64,000 nucleotides of DNA from Selenomonas sp. WCT3 (GTDB lineage Bacteria > Bacillota > Negativicutes > Selenomonadales > Selenomonadaceae): assembly GCA_900100835.1 (NCBI GenBank), contig FNCM01000003.1, positions 223,802 through 287,801 on the forward strand, in the 5' to 3' direction. Positions 9,430-17,081 of the stretch are shown piece after piece. Numbering within the stretch: the stretch's first letter is position 1; every line of letters starts with the position of its first letter. Below the pieces are notes generated by a model. It was not told where the DNA came from. It searched no databases and saw only the letters and a list, made by a program, of their open reading frames with translations. Both the position numbers and the translations under genes were made by a program.

Positions 9430-10845
9430 TTATTTATCAACACCCCAGGCATGGATGCCGGTTTCGTCGCCGAGGATGGCCGGGTCGAAGACTGGTTCTT
9501 CGATGCCGCGGCGTTTCTGGTCGACGTAGTCGCTCAGCGTGATGCTGACGCGTTTGGCCAGGCGGGCGACGGCGTAGAGATTCGTCAGGCACAGGAAGCC
9601 CATGAAGAGGTCAGCCAGGTTCCAGACCAGCGAAAGTTCAGCTACGCTGCCGAAGAAGATCATGGCGACAACGAAGAGGCGGAACAGCGTCATGAAGCGC
9701 TTGCTCTTGCCCTCGAAGAAGGCGATGTTGATTTCGCCGTAGTAGTAGTTGCCGCAGATGGAGCTGAAGGCAAACATCATGATCATGAAGGAAACAGCGA
9801 TCGGGGCAAGGGAGCCGAAGATGCTGGCCAGGGATGCCTGCGCGAGGGCGACGCCCGTGACTTCGCCGCCAATGGTGTACTGACCGGTCAGAAGGACGAT
9901 GAAAGCCGTAGCCGAGCAGACGAGCCAGGTATCGACGTAGACGCCGAAGGCCTGCACAAGACCCTGCTTGACCGGATGCGTGACATCAGCGGTAGCGGCA
10001 GCGTTCGGGACGGAACCTTCACCGGCCTCGTTGGAGAACAGGCCGCGTTTGACACCCGTAAGGATAGCCGAGCCGAGACCGCCGCCGACAGCAGCCTGCG
10101 GGGAGAAGGCATCGTGGAGGATCAGGGCGAACATATCCGGTACCATGCCGATGTTGAGGATGATGATGACGATGGCCGTCAGGATGTAGAGGCCAGCCAT
10201 GATCGGTACAAGGAACTCGGTGAATTTGGCGATACGCGTGACGCCGCCGAAGATGACGAGCGCCGTGAGCACGCAGAGGATGGTTGCCGTGATGACCGGC
10301 TCGACGCCAAAGGCGCTCTTGACCGACAGGGCGATCGTGTTGGCCTGTACCGAGTTGTAGATGAGGCCAAAGGTCACAGCAATCAGAACGGCAAAGAGCT
10401 TAGCAACGCCAGGCTGCTTGAGTGCGTTCTGGATGTAGTAAGCCGGACCGCCATGGTAGGCATTATTGCCCCGGGGCAGTTTGTAAATCTGGGCGAGGGT
10501 GCTCTCTACAAAGCCTGTAGCGCAGCCGATGAAAGCGATGACCCACATCCAGAAGACGGCACCCGGGCCGCCGGTAACGATTGCAATAGCCACACCAGCA
10601 ATGTTGCCGACACCGACACGGGAGGCCGTGCTGACACAGAAAGCTTGGAAGGAGCTTATGGCCTTGCCTTCCGTTTTCTTGCCGATACCTTCGGTCAGCA
10701 GGCGAATCATCTCCGGCAGCATGCGCAGCTGGACGAATTTCGTCGAGAGCGTGAACCAGAGGCCGCAGCCGACGAGTACCGCAATGAGTACATACGACCA
10801 GAGGACGTTGTTGACTTCATTGACAACAGTGTTTAATAGATCCAT
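9430..10845 (-). CDS. Alanine/glycine:cation symporter (AGCS family)
   Basis: A 471-residue, strongly hydrophobic membrane protein of normal AGCS length. The family signature GLFSNEAGEGSVPNAAATAD and GTGNIAGVA-like VGVGNIAGVA are present, so it should be a sodium- or proton-coupled alanine or glycine importer in the inner membrane. ATG 10845 has AGAGGT about 8 bases upstream on this strand. It is a single-gene unit with its own TTGACA-N18-TATAAT promoter, a leader of about 120 bases, and a terminator shared with the defence operon. A second AGCS domain is found in the fusion gene at 28446. Confidence 0.95.
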   Translation of the reverse strand: MDLLNTVVNEVNNVLWSYVLIAVLVGCGLWFTLSTKFVQLRMLPEMIRLLTEGIGKKTEGKAISSFQAFCVSTASRVGVGNIAGVAIAIVTGGPGAVFWMWVIAFIGCATGFVESTLAQIYKLPRGNNAYHGGPAYYIQNALKQPGVAKLFAVLIAVTFGLIYNSVQANTIALSVKSAFGVEPVITATILCVLTALVIFGGVTRIAKFTEFLVPIMAGLYILTAIVIIILNIGMVPDMFALILHDAFSPQAAVGGGLGSAILTGVKRGLFSNEAGEGSVPNAAATADVTHPVKQGLVQAFGVYVDTWLVCSATAFIVLLTGQYTIGGEVTGVALAQASLASIFGSLAPIAVSFMIMMFAFSSICGNYYYGEINIAFFEGKSKRFMTLFRLFVVAMIFFGSVAELSLVWNLADLFMGFLCLTNLYAVARLAKRVSITLSDYVDQKRRGIEEPVFDPAILGDETGIHAWGVDK

Positions 10846-10873
10846 GAATAATACCTCTTTTCCAATAAAATAA

Positions 10874-10935
10874 GCCTTTTGTTCCTACCACAAGAAAAGC
10901 ACACGTCACCCATGTACCGGATAGTCGCAAAAGGC
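10874..10935 (-). promoter_or_regulatory. Possible structured leader of the symporter gene
   Basis: Within the roughly 120-base leader, an 8-bp stem pairs 10874-10881 with 10928-10935 and encloses 46 bases just upstream of the ribosome site. It could be an aptamer-like fold. I do not recognise a known riboswitch class. Confidence 0.35.
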
Positions 10936-10970
10936 GCCATTGCCTTAAATATAATAATTTTTACATATCT

Positions 10971-11000
10971 ATTATATCGGCAAGGATTAGTAACTGTCAA
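10971..11000 (-). promoter_or_regulatory. Promoter of the alanine symporter gene
   Basis: On the minus strand, TTGACA (11000-10995) and TATAAT (10976-10971) are separated by 18 bases. Both boxes are perfect sigma-70 consensus. Confidence 0.8.
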
Positions 11001-11020
11001 GTTTGTGTTAGTTTGTATAC

Positions 11021-11051
11021 AAAAAACAGCCCCGCAAAATCGCGGGACTGT
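11021..11051 (-). terminator. Intrinsic terminator after the carboxyltransferase gene
   Basis: A 10-bp GC-rich stem (11042-11051 with 11026-11035, one mismatch) is followed on the minus strand by a T-run at 11025-11021. Confidence 0.85.
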
Positions 11052-11085
11052 TGACTTATAGGATAACAGGAGGTGCCAAGTATTT

Positions 11086-12474
11086 TCAGGCTTTCTTGTA
11101 AGCCGTGATTTTCTGGTAGTGATTCTGGAAGAACTCTTCTGCGACCTGTGGGAACAGTGCGTAGGAGAGGACGTCCTCCTCAGACGGATTTAAATAGCCC
11201 TTCTCTTTGAGTTCGGCTTCGAACTCAGCGAAGGTTTTTGCCTTAGCGTCTTCGACGGAGCAATCTTCGATGATGTCCTCTGGAGCGATACCAAGCGTCT
11301 TCGTGAGGAAGTCGCGGTCAACGGCAACCGGCGTGCGGCCGAATTTGCCCCGGGCCAGATCCTTGAATTCTTTCGGAACCATCTTATAGCGCTGACCGCT
11401 CATGACGTTGAAGGTAGCCATGGTGCCGACAATCTGGGAGGACGGCGTGACAAGCGGCGGATATCCCAAGTCTTTGCGAACTCGTGGCATCTCATCGAGA
11501 AGTTCTTGATATTTGTCTTCCATGCCGGCTTCTTTGAGCTGGTTGGCAAGATTCGAGAGCATGCCGCCCGGAATCTGGAAGTCGAGGACGTTCGGATTGA
11601 TATCGAAATACCCCTTGAGGTTGAATTCCTCAATGATGCGTTTCTTGACGGAGAGGAAGTGTTTGGAAATCGGTGTGAGTTTCTGAACGTCAATCCCCGT
11701 GTCGTATTCCGTTCCCTCAAGGGCGCGAACCATGGTTTCCGTGCATGGCTGGGACGTATCCGAGGAGAAGGGGGCAAGGGCCGTATCGATGATGTCGACA
11801 CCAGCCTCGATTGCCTTGAGGTACGTGGCATGACCGAAACCGGACGTGCAGTGGGTATGGAGCTCAACCGGGATGTCGAGGGCAGCCTTGAGCTTCTTGA
11901 CGAGGTCTTCTGCTACATAGGGCTTTAGCAGGCCGGACATATCCTTGATGCAGACGGAATGGCAACCCATATCTTGAAGCTCTTTGGCGAGTTCGACGAA
12001 CTTTTCGTTGGTATGAACCGGGCTGATGGTGTAGACGAGGCAGCCCTGTACCTCTGGTTTTTCCGGACAATTGAGTGCTGCATTGATGGCAACTTTGAGG
12101 TTGCGGACATCGTTCAAGGCATCGAAAATGCGGAATACGCCGACACCGTGCTCGGAAGCTTTCTGGACAAATTTTTCCACAACGTCATTGGAGTAGTGAT
12201 TGTAGCCCAAAAGGTTCTGGCCGCGAAGAAGCATCTGAATCGGTGTGTTGAGGTTGGCTTTCAACGTATCAAGGCGTTCCCAGGGATCCTCCCCAAGGAA
12301 ACGCAGGCACGTATCAAACGTTGCACCGCCCCAGGCTTCCAGTGCTTTATAACCGACAGCATCTAATGCTTCCAGTTGCGGGAGCATATCTTCGATGCGC
12401 ATGCGCGTTGCACACAAAGACTGATGACCATCACGAAGGACTGTCTCCATAATCTGAACTGGGTTCTTTGCCAT
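11086..12474 (-). CDS. oadA: Oxaloacetate decarboxylase alpha / pyruvate carboxylase subunit B type carboxyltransferase
   Basis: The 462-residue protein begins with ETVLRDGHQSL, the metal- and substrate-binding signature of HMGL-like carboxyltransferases. It keeps GATFD, RIFDALND, the carboxylysine motif CIKDMSGLL and the HTH metal ligands of ELHTHCT. It moves a carboxyl group between a 2-oxo acid and a biotin carrier. It ends after the PYC/OADA domain and lacks a biotinyl (MKM) domain, so a separate carrier protein is needed; neither it nor the beta pump subunit is in the window. It could work in sodium-pumping oxaloacetate decarboxylase, in a two-subunit pyruvate carboxylase, or as a transcarboxylase 5S-like subunit. 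It has its own promoter and terminator. Confidence 0.88.
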   Translation of the reverse strand: MAKNPVQIMETVLRDGHQSLCATRMRIEDMLPQLEALDAVGYKALEAWGGATFDTCLRFLGEDPWERLDTLKANLNTPIQMLLRGQNLLGYNHYSNDVVEKFVQKASEHGVGVFRIFDALNDVRNLKVAINAALNCPEKPEVQGCLVYTISPVHTNEKFVELAKELQDMGCHSVCIKDMSGLLKPYVAEDLVKKLKAALDIPVELHTHCTSGFGHATYLKAIEAGVDIIDTALAPFSSDTSQPCTETMVRALEGTEYDTGIDVQKLTPISKHFLSVKKRIIEEFNLKGYFDINPNVLDFQIPGGMLSNLANQLKEAGMEDKYQELLDEMPRVRKDLGYPPLVTPSSQIVGTMATFNVMSGQRYKMVPKEFKDLARGKFGRTPVAVDRDFLTKTLGIAPEDIIEDCSVEDAKAKTFAEFEAELKEKGYLNPSEEDVLSYALFPQVAEEFFQNHYQKITAYKKA

Positions 12475-12504
12475 AATGAAACACTCTCCTCAAAATTATT
12501 AACT

Positions 12505-12521
12505 CATAAGCCTAGCTTATG
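12505..12521 (-). promoter_or_regulatory. 7-bp inverted repeat in the carboxyltransferase leader
   Basis: CATAAGC-CTA-GCTTATG is a perfect hairpin or operator about 30 bases upstream of the start codon, inside the transcribed leader. Confidence 0.4.
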
Positions 12522-12625
12522 GATGATTTTAGCAAAAACAGTGAAAACTTAGCCGGAAAAACAACTTCGAAGCCGCATAAAAACTAGAATTTTCATGAAT
12601 CAGCCATAATTATCATCTCAAGAAT

Positions 12626-12654
12626 AGTATAGGTACTAAAATGTTCTTTGTCAA
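12626..12654 (-). promoter_or_regulatory. Promoter of the carboxyltransferase gene
   Basis: On the minus strand, TTGACA (12654-12649), a 17-base spacer and TATACT (12631-12626). The leader would be about 145 bases. The 381-base gap between genes (12475-12855) holds this promoter, the hairpin at 12505 and the rightward promoter at 12781; nothing else is evident. Confidence 0.8.
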
Positions 12655-12780
12655 TGGAAAACGTGATTATTTTCCCATTCTATAACTAATTTGAATCGTT
12701 ATTTGCAATTGTTATGATATAGTTATTATTGATTGTAGGGCGGAGGATAAAGGAAGATTATCGTATTACTGGAAATAGTT

Positions 12781-12809
12781 TTGAAAAAATGAGCGTTGTC
12801 CTGTATAAT
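12781..12809 (+). promoter_or_regulatory. Promoter of the membrane-anchored TPR-like gene
   Basis: TTGAAA at 12781-12786 and TATAAT at 12804-12809 with a 17-base spacer. Confidence 0.75.
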
Positions 12810-12855
12810 CAATAGGGTTAGATTTTTAAATATATATAGATAGGAAGACTGCATA

Positions 12856-13467
12856 ATGTTTCGTATGATAAAGGTTAAGGCTATTATTGCTGGCATATTG
12901 ATTTTACTGTTGCTGGGTGGAGTCGTTTTGTTTGGATTGGTCAAGATTTCGCGGGAGCGGTTGCTGGCTGAGAACTTGGAGAAAGGTAAGGCGATGCTGG
13001 CAGAGGACGATTACCAATCGGCCCGGGTATATCTGTCCTTGTTTGAAGACGAAGGCCAGAAAAGCCTTGGCTATAATCTTTATGGCTATGTGTCCGCAGA
13101 GATTGCTTACCGGGTCTATCTGGGCAATGGTGATATCAATAAGCTTCAGGTGGCTAGCGATTACCTGTCAGCGATTAACATGAATGACCTTGGCGGATAT
13201 GGCAGTAATGCCAAAGAGTTGAAGAAGACAGTAGAGGACTGTTTAACCTCTTACGAGGAGCAAGTCCAGGCACAGGAACAGGCTGCGGCTGATGCAGCAG
13301 CTGCTGCTGAAGCGAAGGCAAAGGGAAAACAGGAAGCAGCGAAAAATGGCAAGGCAGAAAAGGCCGTTGTGCCGGAAAAACAAGAGAAAACAGTTCCTGC
13401 AACTAAAGCCGCCCAGCCGCCTAAGACACCTGCTGGACAGGAAACTAAGGCTGCACCGAAAAAATAA
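12856..13467 (+). CDS. Membrane-anchored protein with helical repeat and Ala/Lys-rich tail, unknown
   Basis: 203 residues. One N-terminal membrane segment (about residues 9-29) is followed by a helical, TPR-like region of about 100 residues (ARVYLSLFEDEG, YGYVSAEIAY). The low-complexity tail, rich in Ala, Lys, Glu and Pro, resembles the rod of TolA-like proteins. It is probably anchored in the inner membrane with the tail outside. ATG 12856 has AGGAAG 8 bases upstream. It is a single gene between two promoters. I do not recognise a family, and the tail composition makes similarity searches unreliable. Confidence 0.75.
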   Translation: MFRMIKVKAIIAGILILLLLGGVVLFGLVKISRERLLAENLEKGKAMLAEDDYQSARVYLSLFEDEGQKSLGYNLYGYVSAEIAYRVYLGNGDINKLQVASDYLSAINMNDLGGYGSNAKELKKTVEDCLTSYEEQVQAQEQAAADAAAAAEAKAKGKQEAAKNGKAEKAVVPEKQEKTVPATKAAQPPKTPAGQETKAAPKK

Positions 13468-13497
13468 CGGAGAAATTGCATAATCATACAGTTTTTC

Positions 13498-13525
13498 TTG
13501 CAAAAAATAAATAATGCTGTATAAT
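13498..13525 (+). promoter_or_regulatory. Promoter of the YjiH-family gene
   Basis: TTGCAA at 13498-13503, a 16-base spacer and TATAAT at 13520-13525. Confidence 0.65.
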
Positions 13526-13547
13526 AATTACTGCACATGAATAAAAC

Positions 13548-13600
13548 GCAACGACATTTCATAAAACAGGTAACATCGTGAAATGTCGTTGCTTATTTTA
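13548..13600 (+). terminator. Leader hairpin with terminator shape
   Basis: A perfect 14-bp stem (13548-13561 with 13579-13592) and a T-rich tail lie between the promoter at 13498 and the gene at 13618. It can end the upstream gene, and may also act as an attenuator for the downstream one. Confidence 0.65.
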
Positions 13601-13617
13601 TGAAAGAAGGTACAAGG

Positions 13618-14982
13618 ATGGAAGGTGCGATGGAAAAAGAACAAGCACAAAAAAGGAAATATTCTTGGAAGGAAACGGTAAAATTTTTGCTTTGCTCGGG
13701 CTTTGGCTGTTTTATGTTTCTGTTCCCAGTGAGCGGTGGTCAAAGCGATTTCAACACGACCTTGTCGGTGCTGACGGAAATGTTGGACAAGGCCATCCAG
13801 GCGAATCTGCCATGGCTGCTGACGGCAATCGTAGTTTTTTCTTCAGTCGGGGCGTTAGTGGGGCAGTTCTGGAAGCCAGCTTTTGTGCGGAAATATGAAT
13901 GGCTATCCGAGCTCTTATTTGTCTCTAAGCCCTATATGGTAACGCGGTTGGTGGCCCTGTTCGTTACCCTGTGCGTGGTGTTAGGCGTCGGCCCCGAAGC
14001 AGTTCGCAGTGCGGATGTAGGCGAAAGCATGGTGGGACTTTCTCAGACGTTGGTGGCATTGGCCGTGACGTTGAGTTTTGTGTTGCCTTTTTTGACGGAT
14101 TGCGGCATTATGGAATTTACGGGGATTTTGCTGAAACCCTTGATTCGTCCGTTGTTTCATGTTCCAGGCCGGGCGTCCGTGGACCTTATCGCTTCTTGGC
14201 TGGCATCCTCCAACACGGCGGTGCTGATCACGGGAAATCAGTACAATAGCGGGTTCTATAGCAAACGAGAGGCCGCATCGATTATGACGAATTTCTCCTT
14301 GGTGTCGATTCCCTTCTGCATGGTGGTAGCGGAGACCCTTCACGTCACGTCCCATTTTCTGCTGCTTTACGGTTCGGTTACGATTATCGGTCTGATATTG
14401 GCGGCAATTGGTGTTCGCATTCGTCCGTTGAAATCCATTCCGGATACGTTTCATGGGGAAAAGAAAATCAACGAAGAAGTGCCTAAAGATGCTTCGCTCG
14501 TTCGTTGGGCGTGGACTGAGGCGTTGGGACGAGCTGCAAAATTCCGTCTTGCCGAAGCCTTAAAGGCCGGTGGTAAAATGACAATCGGTATCGTGCTGGA
14601 TCTCATTCCTATCGTTATCGCCTGGGGAACCATTGGCACGCTGCTGGTCAATGAGACGAGCATCATGCAGTGGATTTCCTATCCTATGGGGGCTTATATG
14701 AGCCTTATGGGAATTGAAGGGGCATTTCAGATTGCACCAGCAACCTTGGTGGGTTTTATCGATATGTTTATCCCCGCCTTGATTACCAGCCCGGATTTGC
14801 CCGAAACTACGCGGTTCCTCGTGGCCGGTCTTTCTCTGGTACAGATTATCTATTTGACTGAAGTAGGCAGTATCATCGTAAAATCAGGCGTCGGACTTGA
14901 CTTCAAAAAGTTGTTCCTCATTTTCTTGGAACGCACGATTATTGCTATTCCTTTGTTTGTCATGGTGACGAAGCTGTTGTGA
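13618..14982 (+). CDS. YjiH family membrane transporter (nucleoside-recognition/gate domain)
   Basis: An integral membrane protein of about 454 residues, with roughly ten hydrophobic segments and gate-domain motifs such as DCGIMEF and ASWLASSNTAVLITG. YjiH proteins are conserved membrane proteins with nucleoside-transporter gate domains; the substrate is not established. ATG 13618 is used because GAAAGAAGG lies 8 bases upstream, whereas ATG 13600 has no site and falls within the leader hairpin tail. It stands alone in its transcript as far as can be seen, with an unusual hairpin in the leader. Confidence 0.85.
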   Translation: MEGAMEKEQAQKRKYSWKETVKFLLCSGFGCFMFLFPVSGGQSDFNTTLSVLTEMLDKAIQANLPWLLTAIVVFSSVGALVGQFWKPAFVRKYEWLSELLFVSKPYMVTRLVALFVTLCVVLGVGPEAVRSADVGESMVGLSQTLVALAVTLSFVLPFLTDCGIMEFTGILLKPLIRPLFHVPGRASVDLIASWLASSNTAVLITGNQYNSGFYSKREAASIMTNFSLVSIPFCMVVAETLHVTSHFLLLYGSVTIIGLILAAIGVRIRPLKSIPDTFHGEKKINEEVPKDASLVRWAWTEALGRAAKFRLAEALKAGGKMTIGIVLDLIPIVIAWGTIGTLLVNETSIMQWISYPMGAYMSLMGIEGAFQIAPATLVGFIDMFIPALITSPDLPETTRFLVAGLSLVQIIYLTEVGSIIVKSGVGLDFKKLFLIFLERTIIAIPLFVMVTKLL

Positions 14983-15069
14983 TTTTTTCGCCTATTCCTG
15001 GCGCGCCAACAGGATTTTCAAGAAAAGCTGTAGAATATAGTGGAGCAATGATGTTGGAAAAGGCGGGGG

Positions 15070-15552
15070 ATGGATATGAACATACTATTGCGAATTATCC
15101 TGTTGACAGGTGTTTGGCTTGTCCTGCAGGTTGGATGTCTGCAAGCCGCTGGTTGCGATTCGGATTCGGAGTGTGAGATAGAAGACTTCGCTTATGGAGT
15201 GCTATCTTTGGTGAATCAGGAACGGGAAAAACAGGGCTTGACTCCTTTGGTGATGGCTTCTGATTTGACGGCTGCCGCAGTCCTGCGGGCTGAGGAACTA
15301 ACGGAAGTTTTTTCCCATACGCGCCCAAATGGGGAGCCTTGTTTTTCCGTGATTGCGGAGCAAAAGAGGACCATAGGCGAAAATATCGCCGCCGGACAGC
15401 CAACGCCGGAAGACGTTATGGACTGTTGGCTCAGCAGCCCCGGCCATCGTGCAAATATACTGAATCCCGATTTTCGGGAGCTGGGAGTCGGCTATCTCTA
15501 TCGGGAGGGCGAAGAGTACCGGCATTACTGGGTACAGCTGTTTCGTGGATAG
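15070..15552 (+). CDS. Secreted CAP/SCP domain protein
   Basis: A 160-residue protein with an N-terminal signal peptide (hydrophobic stretch, likely cleaved near LQA-A around residue 27), then a bacterial CAP domain. Visible CAP features are LVNQEREKQGL, SHTRPNG, IGENIA and SSPGHRANIL. The conserved His and Glu residues of the CAP cavity are present. The domain starts right after the signal, so this is a minimal one-domain version. Its function is unknown; related proteins act at the cell envelope or in spores. ATG 15076 is an alternative start with similar ribosome-site spacing. A strong terminator follows. Confidence 0.85.
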   Translation: MDMNILLRIILLTGVWLVLQVGCLQAAGCDSDSECEIEDFAYGVLSLVNQEREKQGLTPLVMASDLTAAAVLRAEELTEVFSHTRPNGEPCFSVIAEQKRTIGENIAAGQPTPEDVMDCWLSSPGHRANILNPDFRELGVGYLYREGEEYRHYWVQLFRG

Positions 15553-15560
15553 AATACAAG

Positions 15561-15600
15561 ACAAAGGCCTTTCGATTTTTATCGAAAGGCCTTTGTTTAT
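15561..15600. terminator. Intrinsic terminator after the CAP gene, possibly bidirectional
   Basis: A perfect 16-bp stem (15561-15576 with 15581-15596) lies between the CAP gene and the end of the leftward aminotransferase gene. Confidence 0.85.
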
Positions 15601-15640
15601 GTGTTTTTATAGGGGATTTACGGAGAAAATGTCTGTTTCA

Positions 15641-16498
15641 TCAGGAGAAGCATTCTTTTTGTACGAGATTTTGATATTCTTCAAGCAGGGCTTTTGCTAC
15701 TGGGCCAGGGGCGCCACTGCCGATTTTTTGGCCGTCGATTTCGATGACGGGGGTGACTTCGAGGCTGGTACTGGTGGCGAAGGCTTCGTCAGCGGTCAGG
15801 GCAAATTCTGGGGTAAAGGCTTTTTCGACGACGGTGTAGCCGAGTTTGGGGATGATTTCTTCCATTAAAATAGAGCGGGTGACGCCTTTTAAGATGTAGT
15901 TATCTGTTGGATGGGTCCAAATCAAGCCGTCTTTTACGATGAAGAAGTTGCTGCTGGAGCCTTCGGTGATGAGGTTTTTGTCCTTGCGGAACTGGATGGT
16001 TCCGTCGACGCCTTTGTCGTGGGCGGCTTGTTTGGCAAGGACGTTGCCGAGGAGGTTGAGGCTCTTGATATCGCAGCGAAGCCAGCGGATGTCTTCACAA
16101 GTAATGCAGCGCATGCCGGTTTCCTGCTGAGCAGTATTGGGGGTCGATTCGTGGATGGTCATGGAGAGATTGGGGATGACCTGGTCCGGGAAAGCATGGG
16201 TGCGTTTGGCGGTGCCACGGGTAAACTGGAAATAGATAGCACCGTTTTTGATGCCGCTTTTCTGGATGAGGTCGTAGTGGATGGCGGTGAGTTCTTCGTC
16301 CATGTAGGTGATGGGGATGCGCAGTTCGCGCATGGAACGGCGGCAGCGGGCCAGATGACGGTCTAAGGCAAAGCATTTGCCGTTGTAGACCCGGGTGACC
16401 TCGTAGATGCCATCGCCAAACTGGTAGCCGCGGTCTTCGAGGTTTACCGATGCCGAGTCAAGGGAGATAAATTGGCCGTTAAAAAATCCATAGTCCAT
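15641..16498 (-). CDS. dat: D-amino acid aminotransferase (D-alanine transaminase)
   Basis: A class IV PLP aminotransferase of 285 residues. The pattern YGFFNGQF, GYQFGDGIYEV, the PLP lysine in CDIKSLN, the ITEGSSSNFFIV phosphate-binding stretch and the TSTSLEV segment match D-amino acid transaminase rather than branched-chain aminotransferase. It interconverts D-alanine and 2-oxo acids with D-glutamate, feeding peptidoglycan. ATG 16498 is used because GGAGG lies 8 bases upstream; the longer frame from 16516 would place that site inside the gene. It has its own leftward promoter. Confidence 0.92.
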   Translation of the reverse strand: MDYGFFNGQFISLDSASVNLEDRGYQFGDGIYEVTRVYNGKCFALDRHLARCRRSMRELRIPITYMDEELTAIHYDLIQKSGIKNGAIYFQFTRGTAKRTHAFPDQVIPNLSMTIHESTPNTAQQETGMRCITCEDIRWLRCDIKSLNLLGNVLAKQAAHDKGVDGTIQFRKDKNLITEGSSSNFFIVKDGLIWTHPTDNYILKGVTRSILMEEIIPKLGYTVVEKAFTPEFALTADEAFATSTSLEVTPVIEIDGQKIGSGAPGPVAKALLEEYQNLVQKECFS

Positions 16499-16530
16499 AG
16501 AAAATCCTCCAATCAATAATTGCTTTTTTT

Positions 16531-16560
16531 ATTATAGCGCGACTGCTCCTGTTTTGCCAA
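16531..16560 (-). promoter_or_regulatory. Promoter of the D-amino acid aminotransferase gene
   Basis: On the minus strand, TTGGCA (16560-16555), 18 bases, TATAAT (16536-16531). Confidence 0.65.
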
Positions 16561-16621
16561 AGACAATTGTTAAAGTTAGGACATATGACATGTTTTTTTC
16601 GAAAGAATTTTCGCATGGCTA

Positions 16622-16650
16622 TTGGTTTTTGCGGCTTACCTTGATATAAT
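16622..16650 (+). promoter_or_regulatory. Likely promoter of the ACT/UPF0210 operon
   Basis: TTGGTT at 16622-16627, 17 bases, TATAAT at 16645-16650. The -35 box is only a partial match. Confidence 0.5.
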
Positions 16651-16734
16651 GAAGAAGATGATTTGTGTTGACACATTGTTCTATGGTTTACACAATAACA
16701 AGTAGAAGTTGGAATAAGAAGGAGAAATGTGTAA

Positions 16735-17004
16735 ATGAAACTTGTAGTGACAGTCGTTGGTAAAGACCGTGTCGGTATCATCGCGATGGTTAGTCAAATC
16801 CTCGCCGAGAACAATGTCAATATTCTGTCTATCAATCAGAACATCATGGATGGCTTCTTCAACATGATTTTGATTGCTGAAATCAGCGAGAGTAAAATCA
16901 AGCTGGTGGACCTGCAGAAGACGCTCAAGGAGCGCGGACAGGAAATCAACGTAGATATTAAGGCACAGCATGAGGATATTTTTAACGTCATGCATAATAT
17001 TTGA
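16735..17004 (+). CDS. ACT domain protein (UPF0237 family)
   Basis: An 89-residue single ACT domain starting KLVVTVVGKDRVGIIA, the classic ligand-binding loop of ACT proteins. It is a conserved small protein, presumably an amino-acid sensor. AAGGAG lies about 9 bases upstream of ATG. It lies directly before the UPF0210 gene; this pairing is conserved in many bacteria and suggests a regulatory role for that partner. A repeat cluster starts within the last codons of this gene and fills the gap between the two. Confidence 0.92.
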   Translation: MKLVVTVVGKDRVGIIAMVSQILAENNVNILSINQNIMDGFFNMILIAEISESKIKLVDLQKTLKERGQEINVDIKAQHEDIFNVMHNI

Positions 17005-17060
17005 CATGTCAAAAGTCAGATGTCAAAAGTCAATTGTCAATTGACAAGTCAGATTTGACC
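17001..17060. repeat. TGACNNGTCA repeat cluster B between the ACT and UPF0210 genes
   Basis: TTGACATGTCAA at 17001-17012 is identical to the copy at 9316. It is followed by several GTCA/TGAC half-sites and a full TTGACAAGTCA at 17041-17051. It starts at the stop codon of the ACT gene (TGA 17002-17004) and ends near the ribosome site of UPF0210. Confidence 0.75.
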
Positions 17061-17081
17061 GTTTAGGAGGATTTTGAACCT

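Noticed and set aside
9451-10836. A 461-codon open frame on the plus strand opposite the symporter
   Set aside because: Its product is rich in Asp, Glu and Arg with no family match. It mirrors the strong membrane-protein gene on the other strand, so it is a shadow frame.
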